From: JADGHE01 sp035716025
GTDB lineage: Bacteria; Pseudomonadota; Alphaproteobacteria; Rhizobiales; Xanthobacteraceae
Assembly (NCBI GenBank): GCA_035716025.1
Contig: DASTKH010000068.1
Coordinates: 1-14,687, forward strand
Length of the DNA: 14,687 nucleotides
Direction: 5' to 3'
Both the position numbers and the translations under genes were made by a program. Below the pieces are notes generated by a model. The model did not search any database, was not told where the DNA came from, and saw only the letters and a list, made by a program, of their open reading frames with translations. Shown here in pieces: positions 6,989 to 12,535 of the stretch; position 1 is the stretch's first letter, and each line of letters starts with the position of its first letter.

Positions 6989-6997
6989 CGCTTCTGC

Positions 6998-7002
6998 GGA
7001 GG
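6998..7002 (+). promoter_or_regulatory. Ribosome binding site for a TTG start
   Basis: GGAGG lies 5 bp before TTG 7008, just after the csgG stop. It is the reason for choosing TTG 7008 over TTG 6969, which would lie inside csgG without a comparable site. Confidence 0.5.
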
Positions 7003-7007
7003 CGGCG

Positions 7008-7808
7008 TTGACTTACGCGCAAGGCCGACGAGATCGCCGTTTCTGCCGCACGCGATTGTTCAGGGCGGTCGCGGTCGGCCTCATGCTCGCAGCCTGGCTG
7101 ACCGAAGGCGGCGCGCCGCGCCTTGCCCGCGCGGATGCTTCCGCGGCGCGGCCGGCTCTTGCCCCCCTGCCCACGTCGTCTCCGTCGCCCGAAGCGGACG
7201 AGACGTCCAAAGCGCTCGCAGTCCACGCGCGCTTCTCCGAAGACTTCATGGCCCGCACGCAGGCCGGGCGGGCCCGCTGGGCGGAAGCGGTGGCGCGCGC
7301 CGCGAAGGCCTACGGGATTCCCGAAGCCTTTCTCGCGCGCCTCCTCGACCAGGAAAGCGGTTTCGATCCCACGAGCGTCAGCCGCGCCGGGGCGCTTGGG
7401 ATCGCCCAGTTCATGCCGGGGACGGCCGTCCGCGTCGGCCTGCGCGATCCCTTCGATCCGGCGGAAGCCATTCCGGCGGCCGCCGCGCATCTGCGGATGC
7501 TGCTCGCGCGCTTCGGCAATCTCGGGCTGGCCGCCGCCGCCTACAATGCCGGCGCGCAGCGCGTGGCCGATTGGCTCGCCGGCCGCTCCGCGCTTCCCGA
7601 CGAGACCGTCCATTATGTGCGGGCCGTGACGGGGCGACCCGTGACGGAGTGGGCGCCCGCGCGCGCGGCTCTCGATGTGCCGTCAGCGCCGGCGCAGAGC
7701 GCGCGACGCCGCGGTTCGCGCGGCCGAGAGCCTTATTCGGCGGCCGCGGCGCTGTGCCAGGCGCTCGGAGGCGCTGCCGGCGGCTGCATCGTCCAGCCGC
7801 GCTACTAA
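7008..7808 (+). CDS. Lytic transglycosylase (SLT/GH23-type), curli-operon copy
   Basis: From TTG 7008 the product is 266 residues: a basic N-terminus, a hydrophobic stretch (19-31) acting as signal or anchor, a Pro/Ser-rich linker, and an SLT domain (about 90-215). The domain shows the catalytic Glu116 in LLDQESGFDP, GALGIAQFMPGTA (128-140) and AAAAYNAG (175-182), then a VHYVRAVTG segment. Such enzymes cleave the MurNAc-GlcNAc bond of peptidoglycan in the periplasm, leaving 1,6-anhydroMurNAc ends. The C-terminus (EPYSAAAALC...GGC, Cys250 and Cys260) looks like a shortened SPOR-like tail with the same Cys-x9-Cys spacing as the paralogue at 8603-9502. It begins 19 bp after csgG, so it is probably co-transcribed. 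A role in opening the wall for CsgG assembly is plausible but inferred. Confidence 0.88.
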   Translation: MTYAQGRRDRRFCRTRLFRAVAVGLMLAAWLTEGGAPRLARADASAARPALAPLPTSSPSPEADETSKALAVHARFSEDFMARTQAGRARWAEAVARAAKAYGIPEAFLARLLDQESGFDPTSVSRAGALGIAQFMPGTAVRVGLRDPFDPAEAIPAAAAHLRMLLARFGNLGLAAAAYNAGAQRVADWLAGRSALPDETVHYVRAVTGRPVTEWAPARAALDVPSAPAQSARRRGSRGREPYSAAAALCQALGGAAGGCIVQPRY

Positions 7809-7826
7809 GAGAAGCCCGGCGCGGGA

Positions 7827-7845
7827 GCGGCGAGCCAGTCGCCGC
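7827..7845 (+). terminator. Hairpin after the transglycosylase gene
   Basis: GCGGCGA (7827-7833) pairs with TCGCCGC (7839-7845) around a 5-nt loop, 18 bp after the stop codon. It could end the curli operon, but no T-run follows, so it is a weak terminator candidate. Confidence 0.3.
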
Positions 7846-7893
7846 GCGGAACCATGGGCCTGACGGCGGCTTTCCCTGCAAAGAGGAAGGCCG

Positions 7894-8076
7894 ATGGTGC
7901 GCAAAGGTCCCGCCAAGCCACGCCCGCCCGCAAGGGACGCGCCGCCCGACCCGGCCGAGAAGGCGCGCGGCGGAGAGATCATCCTGCGCACGCGGCTGCG
8001 TCGCGCGATTTTCGTGGGCGGGCTTGTCGGTATCATCGCCCTCCTTCTCGTTCTGCGTTCTGCGACGTTCGATTGA
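7894..8076 (+). CDS. Small single-pass membrane protein, 60 aa
   Basis: AGAGGAAGG (7882-7890) lies just upstream of ATG 7894. The first 35 residues are hydrophilic and rich in Pro, Arg and Lys. A short ARGGEIILRTRLRR segment leads into one C-terminal transmembrane helix (about 38-55, AIFVGGLVGIIALLLVL), giving a probable N-in tail-anchored arrangement. I recall similar short RGGEI-L-RT-RR proteins in Hyphomicrobiales that are often named as peptide transporter permeases, but nothing here supports transport and the protein is far too small for a permease. Function unknown. The Shine-Dalgarno site, codon use and hydrophobic pattern make it a likely real gene. Confidence 0.65.
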   Translation: MVRKGPAKPRPPARDAPPDPAEKARGGEIILRTRLRRAIFVGGLVGIIALLLVLRSATFD

Positions 8077-8170
8077 GGCGGATGCGCGCGCGCGGCGCGG
8101 GGTTATCCTGGAGGCGGGAGGCGCACGGCGCTTCCCCCCTTCAAGCCATCAGCAGGATCAAAAACGAAAC

Positions 8171-8583
8171 ATGAAACTGGAGCACTTTGCCCCTTATGGC
8201 CTCGCCGTCCTTCGCATCGTCACCGCCCTCCTGTTCTGGCAGCACGGGCTACAAAAATTCTGGGCCTGCTCGCCGCAGACCCACCTCGCCCGATGCCCGA
8301 CCTCTTCTCACTGAGTTGGTTTGCGGGATTGCTCGAGCTGATCCTCAGCCCCTTTGTCGCGCTCGGGCTGTTCACGCGTGTCTCAGCCTTCCTTGCGTCG
8401 GGTGAAATGGCCGTCGGCTATTGGCTCGCGCATGCGCCGCGCCATTTCGTGCCGATCCTCAACGGCGGCGAACTCGCGATCATGTTCTGCTTCGCCTTCC
8501 TCTACATCGCGATCGCCGGGCCCGGCGCCTGGAGCGTGGACGCACTGTTGCGCCGCGAAAGGCCGGAAAAGGCCGTCTCTTGA
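8171..8583 (+). pseudogene. DoxX-family membrane protein, interrupted by a frameshift
   Basis: From ATG 8171 the frame reads MKLEHFAPYGLAVLRIVTAL and LLFWQHGLQKFW, a typical DoxX N-terminus, but then goes out of frame and stops near 8314. The rest of the family pattern (GLLAADPPRPMPDLFSLSWF, then LELILSPFVALGLFTR, SGEMAVGYWLAHAPRHFVP and NGGELAIMFCFAFLY) is in the next frame up to the TGA at 8583. Inserting one base in the GGG run at 8262-8264 restores a continuous 137-residue protein of normal DoxX length with four membrane helices. Either the gene is freshly broken or a G was lost in a homopolymer during sequencing. DoxX proteins are small inner-membrane proteins linked in some species to redox or thiol stress. 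A possible alternative start at ATG 8293 would lack the first helix. Confidence 0.8.
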
Positions 8584-8602
8584 GCGTACCGAGGGGGAGG
8601 CG

Positions 8603-9502
8603 TCAGCCGCGGCGGTTGCGCAGCACGAGGCAGGCGCCTCCCGCTCGGCGGATCCGCTGGCACAAGGCGTCGGCTTCCGCGCGCGTCTCCGCTCCGACCC
8701 GCACCTGATAAAAGGTGCGGGTTCCGCGGCTCCGCAGCACGCGCGCAAGGATGCTCGGATCCTTGCCTTCGAGCACGGAGGCGAAGCGTTGCATCGCCCG
8801 CCCGTAGCTTGCGAGCGCGCGCGCACGCGAGAAACCCGCCGCGAGCTCGACGCCCCAGGGCTTTTCCGCGCCTTCCCGCACGCGGTGCTCGAGCGCCGTC
8901 ACGAAGACGTTGGGTCGCCGCTTCAGCAGGGCGATCAGCTCGCCGCAGTGTGCCGGCGTGTCCTCGACCGCGGCCTCGACCCCTTGCTTCCATTCCTCGA
9001 CCGAGCGGCCGGTGATCGCCAGCACGTAGCGCTGCGTCTCTTCCGGCATCGCGCCTGCGCCCGCGAGCCAGTCGCGCACGCGCTGCGGTCCGGCATTGTA
9101 GGCGGCCGCCGCAAGCCCGAGATTGCCGAATTCCCGGCGCAGCTCCTTGAGGAACTCCGCCGCCTCTGGCAGGGCCTGGACGGGGTCGAACGGATCGAGC
9201 AGGCCGCGCTCCGCGGCGGTGCCGGGCATGAATTGCGCGATGCCCTGTGCGCGCGCGCCGCGGCGCGTCAGCGGCCCGACGGCTTCCGGATCGAAACGAC
9301 TCTCCTGCCAGATCACGCGCGCAAAGAAGGCGACCGGAAGATCGTGCGAGCGGGCCGCAGATTCGACGACGAGACAGATCGAATCCTCCGTCTCGGTGGG
9401 CGCGGCTTCCTGCGCCCGTGCGAGGCGCACGCATAACGCCGCGGCGCACGCCGCTGCGGCCGCGAGAAACATCACGTTCCGCCACAAGCCCCGATCCTGC
9501 AT
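8603..9502 (-). CDS. Lytic transglycosylase (SLT/GH23-type) with SPOR-like C-terminus
   Basis: I start at ATG 9502, preceded on this strand by GGAAAGG, giving 299 residues; an upstream in-frame extension to 9631 runs into the neighbouring gene. A signal or anchor segment (about 9-27) is followed by an SLT domain (about 40-175) with catalytic Glu67 in VIWQESRFDP, QGIAQFMPGTA (86-96) and LAAAAYNAG (130-138). The C-terminus is SPOR-like: FYQVRVGAETRAEADALCQR and AGGACLV (264-293), with Cys281 and Cys291. SPOR domains bind denuded septal peptidoglycan, so the enzyme may work at division sites in the periplasm. It is a clear paralogue of the transglycosylase at 7008-7808, sharing FGNLGLAAAAYNAG and DPFDP. 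It follows the methyltransferase gene by 46 bp on the same strand and converges with doxX, with a 19-bp gap. Confidence 0.88.
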   Translation of the reverse strand: MQDRGLWRNVMFLAAAAACAAALCVRLARAQEAAPTETEDSICLVVESAARSHDLPVAFFARVIWQESRFDPEAVGPLTRRGARAQGIAQFMPGTAAERGLLDPFDPVQALPEAAEFLKELRREFGNLGLAAAAYNAGPQRVRDWLAGAGAMPEETQRYVLAITGRSVEEWKQGVEAAVEDTPAHCGELIALLKRRPNVFVTALEHRVREGAEKPWGVELAAGFSRARALASYGRAMQRFASVLEGKDPSILARVLRSRGTRTFYQVRVGAETRAEADALCQRIRRAGGACLVLRNRRG

Positions 9503-9548
9503 CACCGCCTTTCCGAACGGATGATCGACCGCGCCGTCCCGGCGCCCC

Positions 9549-10727
9549 TCACCCTTTGAGCGGCACCATCGAAAGCCGCGGATCGGCGGCCGGAATATGA
9601 GCCTCCGGCAGCCCGAGCTCGCGGCGCACAATGTTGGCGCCGCGCACCATCGCCACCATTTTGTAGAAGGCGTGCATGCGACTCGCCGCCCCGCGGCCGA
9701 ACCCGCAATCGCTCGACAGGATCAGCCGTTCCGGCTCAATGTATTTGAGCGCGCGCCGGATGAGGTCGGCCACCTCGTCCGGCCGCTCGATCTGCAGCGT
9801 CCGGTGGCTGATCACGCCGAGCGCGATCTTCTTGTCCTTTGAGATCAGCTTGCCGTAGTGCTCGAGGTCCATGCCGCCGTTTGAGGCGCCCTCGAGCGTG
9901 ATGACATCGACATCGAGCTGGTCGAAATAAGGCAAGGCATTCTTGTAGGACTGGTCGCGGCTTGCGACGCGCTGCGCGGCGGGGCTTCCCCAGCAAGTGT
10001 GGCACCAGACCTCGCATTTTCCGCGCAAACCTGCGACTTCGCGGTTGAAGGCCTCGACCCACTGCTCGGGCTTGAGCGGGGCGTTCGGGTCGTTGATCAC
10101 CTGGTGGATCGCCGGTTCCTCGATCTGCACGATCGGGGCGCCGGCATCGGCGAGCGCATGGTATTCACGGTTGAGCGCAACCGAGAGATCCATCAGGAGA
10201 TCGAAGCGGTTCTTGTAGTGCTCGTCGCTCAGCATCAGCGCGAGGATCTGCGCGGAGATGGAACCGATCTTGACCGGCTTGTCGGTCATGGGAGCGATCG
10301 CCTTGTAGGCGCGGTCGAGCTGCAGCGCGGTGGCGCCGATCTTCCCCACGACCGGGGGCGTCATGCGCGTCTCGATGACCTCCCACATGAGGTCGCCCGG
10401 CCCTTTGTCGGCCATGAAGCCGGCGGGCGGCACCTCGACGCGCGGTTTGCCGATGCCCTCCACCCGTTCGGTGACGTAACTCACCCAGCTACGACCCGCG
10501 ACGTCATCGTCGAGACGGGCGTCGCCGTCCACCATGATGTCGATGCCCGCCCGGTGCTGCGCCGCCACGTGGCAGGCGAGGCAGTCGAAATGCTGTTCGC
10601 GATAAGCGCGCTGGGACAGGCCGTGGGAGAGGGGCAGTCCGCGCAAATTTTCCGTGTACCAGCTCGGCCGCGGCAGCGCGCCCGTCGTCGTGGTGAGCAG
10701 AGCCTTGTCCTTGGTCGCGGTGAACAT
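9549..10727 (-). CDS. MetE-type zinc-dependent methyltransferase (stand-alone catalytic domain)
   Basis: A GGGAGGA site lies just upstream of ATG 10727, so the longer frame from 10805 is not used. The 392-residue protein matches only the C-terminal catalytic half of cobalamin-independent methionine synthase (full MetE is about 750 aa). The zinc ligands are in place: His243 and Cys245 in WCHTCWG, Glu279 in VITLEGAS, and Cys341 in LSSDCGFG. The family transfers a methyl or alkyl group to a zinc-bound thiol such as homocysteine; related proteins include archaeal core-MetE enzymes and the epoxyalkane:coenzyme M transferases. The real substrate and methyl donor are therefore uncertain, and an N-terminal half could come from another protein. 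Likely cytoplasmic. Its leader carries two overlapping inverted repeats. It lies upstream of the SPOR-type transglycosylase and may be co-transcribed with it. Confidence 0.85.
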   Translation of the reverse strand: MFTATKDKALLTTTTGALPRPSWYTENLRGLPLSHGLSQRAYREQHFDCLACHVAAQHRAGIDIMVDGDARLDDDVAGRSWVSYVTERVEGIGKPRVEVPPAGFMADKGPGDLMWEVIETRMTPPVVGKIGATALQLDRAYKAIAPMTDKPVKIGSISAQILALMLSDEHYKNRFDLLMDLSVALNREYHALADAGAPIVQIEEPAIHQVINDPNAPLKPEQWVEAFNREVAGLRGKCEVWCHTCWGSPAAQRVASRDQSYKNALPYFDQLDVDVITLEGASNGGMDLEHYGKLISKDKKIALGVISHRTLQIERPDEVADLIRRALKYIEPERLILSSDCGFGRGAASRMHAFYKMVAMVRGANIVRRELGLPEAHIPAADPRLSMVPLKG

Positions 10728-10741
10728 TCCGGTCGTCCTCC

Positions 10742-10773
10742 CTCGCGTGCTTGCAACGCGAGAGCAAGCACGC
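10742..10773 (-). promoter_or_regulatory. Two mutually exclusive leader hairpins before the MetE-type gene
   Basis: Read on the minus strand, GCGTGCTTGC pairs with GCAAGCACGC (positions 10764-10773 with 10745-10754; 10-bp stem, 9-nt loop). The alternative CTCGCGT pairs with ACGCGAG (10756-10762 with 10742-10748; 7-bp stem, 7-nt loop). They share bases, so only one can form, and the second ends directly against the GGAGG ribosome site. This resembles a leader switch, but a DNA operator is also possible. Confidence 0.4.
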
Positions 10774-10804
10774 ACGGCGCGATGGCGCAAGGGAGGCGGC
10801 GTCA

Positions 10805-10818
10805 TTGACCCAGATCAA
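10805..10818. promoter_or_regulatory. FNR/FixK-type box (TTGA-N6-TCAA)
   Basis: TTGACCCAGATCAA matches the TTGAT-N4-ATCAA consensus of FNR, FixK and Anr regulators with one mismatch. Its centre is about 66 bp before ATG 10878, which fits a class II site near -41.5 with a short leader for the 66-aa protein gene. It is about 85 bp from the divergent methyltransferase start, so it could also affect that gene. Regulation by low oxygen is inferred. Confidence 0.5.
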
Positions 10819-10877
10819 AGTTGGGCCGGCGAGGCCTTGGCTAGTTTTCCTCCCGATTCGGTCAGGGGAGCTGTGCC

Positions 10878-11078
10878 ATGCCGACGGACGTCGTCGTTTT
10901 CACCGTTGCCGTGCTTCTTGCCTTTGCCCTGTTCGCCGCCACGCTCTACTGGGCCGAGCGGCGCACGCGGGGGATCAGTCCGCATTTCCTGCCGCCGGAG
11001 CAGAAGCCGCGGCTCACGGTTTACGAGCGCGGCTCGCCGGAGACCGGGAACAGGGCTGCCGGAAACTCCGCGGCGTAA
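10878..11078 (+). CDS. Small single-pass membrane protein, 66 aa
   Basis: AGGGGAG (10864-10870) lies 7 bp before ATG 10878. Residues 5-25 (VVVFTVAVLLAFALFAATLYW) form one strong N-terminal transmembrane helix, followed by AERRTRGISPHFLPPEQKPR and a hydrophilic tail. By the positive-inside rule the tail should face the cytoplasm. I do not recognise a family. The TTGA-N6-TCAA box upstream suggests oxygen-linked expression, and small one-helix proteins can be subunits of terminal oxidases, but no such motif is visible. Its last 58 bp overlap the 3' end of the convergent DUF2189 gene, so the tail sequence is constrained by that gene; the true protein could be shorter only if the stop were misread. 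Confidence 0.6.
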   Translation: MPTDVVVFTVAVLLAFALFAATLYWAERRTRGISPHFLPPEQKPRLTVYERGSPETGNRAAGNSAA

Positions 11079-11920
11079 CGCCGGGGCTTGCGCGGTTCGC
11101 GGTATTCCTGCGGCGCCAGGGCACGGGCGTCGACGACCTTCCGGTAAAGATGCCAGGTCGCATGGCCGAGGATCGGCATGACGACCGCAAGGCCGAACAG
11201 GAAGGGGATCGAGCCTGCCACCAGCGCAGCCGCCACGACCAGACCCCAGACCGCCATCGGGCCTGGATTTTTCGCAACCGCCTTGGCCGAAGTGGCCATG
11301 GCGGTGATCGGCCCGACATGGCGGTCGAGCAGCAGCGGGAACGAGACGACGCTGATCGTGAGGACCGTGGCCGCGAACAGGAGTCCGACTGCGTTTCCGA
11401 CCGCAATCAGCAGCCATCCTTCCGGCGTCGTCAGCACCCGGCGCATGAAGAGCTCGAAGGACACGGGCGCGCCATAACCCATGATCGCGGTGTAGATCGT
11501 GTTTGCGACCGCGAGCCAGACGACGAAAATCACCGTCAGCAGCAGCCCGAGTGCGAGGATCGCGCCGAAGGAGCGGGCGTGCAGGACGTCGAAGGCATGC
11601 CGCCAGGAGACGTCGAGCCCGGCTTCCCGCCGGCGGCTCATTTCGTACATCCAGACCGCCGCAAACGGGCCAATCAGCGCGAAGCCCGCCACCACCGGGT
11701 AGAGCAGCGGCACGACGTCGTATCCGAAGGTGAGCCGCGCCAGAACAAGACCGACGAGGGGATAGATAAGGCTGAGGAAGACCACATGGGTGGTGGGCAT
11801 GGCGCGGAAATCGTCCATTCCGCGCCGGAGCGCTTCCATGAGATCGCCGATCTCGATTCTGCGGATGGTCGGCAGGGGCGCGGCCGGACGCGCCTTGGTC
11901 GCGAAGTCCTGATAAGCCAT
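11021..11920 (-). CDS. DUF2189-family integral membrane protein
   Basis: A perfect AAGGAGG ribosome site (11928-11934 on the minus strand) precedes ATG 11920. The 299-residue product has a cytoplasmic-looking N-terminus with IRRIEIGDLMEALRRGMDDF (19-38), a pattern typical of DUF2189 proteins. About five hydrophobic segments follow (roughly 45-65, 68-92, 117-141, 167-192 and 223-250), then a basic tail. DUF2189 proteins are inner-membrane proteins of unknown function, sometimes mislabelled as cytochrome oxidase subunit I; no haem or copper ligand pattern is visible here. The gene overlaps the 66-aa gene tail-to-tail. A 16-bp palindrome abuts its ribosome site, suggesting local control. Confidence 0.85.
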   Translation of the reverse strand: MAYQDFATKARPAAPLPTIRRIEIGDLMEALRRGMDDFRAMPTTHVVFLSLIYPLVGLVLARLTFGYDVVPLLYPVVAGFALIGPFAAVWMYEMSRRREAGLDVSWRHAFDVLHARSFGAILALGLLLTVIFVVWLAVANTIYTAIMGYGAPVSFELFMRRVLTTPEGWLLIAVGNAVGLLFAATVLTISVVSFPLLLDRHVGPITAMATSAKAVAKNPGPMAVWGLVVAAALVAGSIPFLFGLAVVMPILGHATWHLYRKVVDARALAPQEYREPRKPRRYAAEFPAALFPVSGEPRS

Positions 11921-12231
11921 GCTCGTTCCTCCTTGAACCCCAGGGTTCAGGCGGCCGCGACGGCTCGTATCAAGGACGCGGGAGTGCTCAGCCCCAGGCA
12001 GCTCTCGTGGAGCCCGCGGCCCGCATAATTTATATAGTGTATGCCGGTTGCGGAGTTTTGTCGCGCACGATCAGCAAGGCGCTTGTCTGCAATACGGAAA
12101 CCCTCCGCCCACGCGCGTTCCCGCCTCCCCCCGTCGTGCCGCTGGCGACCGAGGAAACGACCGACCTTTCGATGCGCTTGCAGTGCGTGGCTGCGGATTG
12201 TCGCCGAACTGGCGAAAGCTTATCCGTTGCC
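11921..12231. other. Gene-free stretch with AT-rich promoter-like core
   Basis: I see no convincing gene in these 311 bp. Open frames here on the plus strand lack a ribosome site and are the antisense of psiF-like coding further right. An AT-rich island at 12024-12042 (CATAATTTATATAGTGTAT lies within it) stands out from the GC-rich surroundings and could be the promoter core for the DUF2189 gene about 105 bp away. A 5-bp stem TCGCC/GGCGA at 12201-12215 lies after the psiF-like stop, without a T-run. Confidence 0.4.
11934..11949. promoter_or_regulatory. Palindrome next to the DUF2189 ribosome site
   Basis: TGAACCC-CA-GGGTTCA is a perfect 7-bp inverted repeat with a 2-bp centre, touching the AAGGAGG site of the DUF2189 gene. 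It could be a repressor operator, or in RNA a 6-bp hairpin with a 4-nt loop that limits ribosome access. Confidence 0.4.
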
Positions 12232-12477
12232 TCACTGGCCGACTGCGTCGGCGACGCACTTTTTCATATGGCTGGTCTTGGCCGCGCCGGCGAGCTTTCT
12301 GGCCGCCGAATCGGCTTCGCAGGTCTTGGTTGCGTCGGCTTCGCACTTCTTCAAGAAGCTCGTCTGGGCAGCGCCGGCGAGCTTCTTCTCGGCCGCCTGC
12401 GCCTTGCAGCTTGCGGCCTGGGCGGGAGCGGCGGCCCCATACAGAACGAGCAGAACAAGGGCGACGATCGATCGCAT
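12232..12477 (-). CDS. PsiF-repeat exported protein, 81 aa
   Basis: AGGGAGA on the minus strand precedes ATG 12477, so the longer frame to 12744 is not used. A signal peptide (1-21, ending PAQA-A) exports the protein to the periplasm. The mature part is two PsiF repeats, each Cys-x20-Cys: C24 to C45 with KKLAGAAQTSFLKKC (31-45), and C53 to C74 with RKLAGAAKTSHMKKC (60-74). The regular Cys spacing suggests two small disulfide-linked helical hairpins. E. coli PsiF is phosphate-starvation inducible, but the molecular role of the repeat is unknown, and no Pho box is evident here. It follows the Ntn hydrolase gene by 58 bp in the same direction and may share its transcript. Confidence 0.85.
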   Translation of the reverse strand: MRSIVALVLLVLYGAAAPAQAASCKAQAAEKKLAGAAQTSFLKKCEADATKTCEADSAARKLAGAAKTSHMKKCVADAVGQ

Positions 12478-12535
12478 GGCCGTTTCTCCCTGTGCACGCC
12501 GCCGATCCGAGCGGACATCGCAGTCACGCGCAAGA

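Noticed and set aside
7571..8314. 247-aa frame that joins an upstream region to the DoxX N-terminus
   Set aside because: Only the last part from ATG 8171 is DoxX-like; the rest overlaps the transglycosylase and 60-aa genes out of frame.
9999..10808. 269-aa plus-strand frame
   Set aside because: Antisense to the MetE-type gene, whose zinc ligands and ribosome site show the true coding strand.
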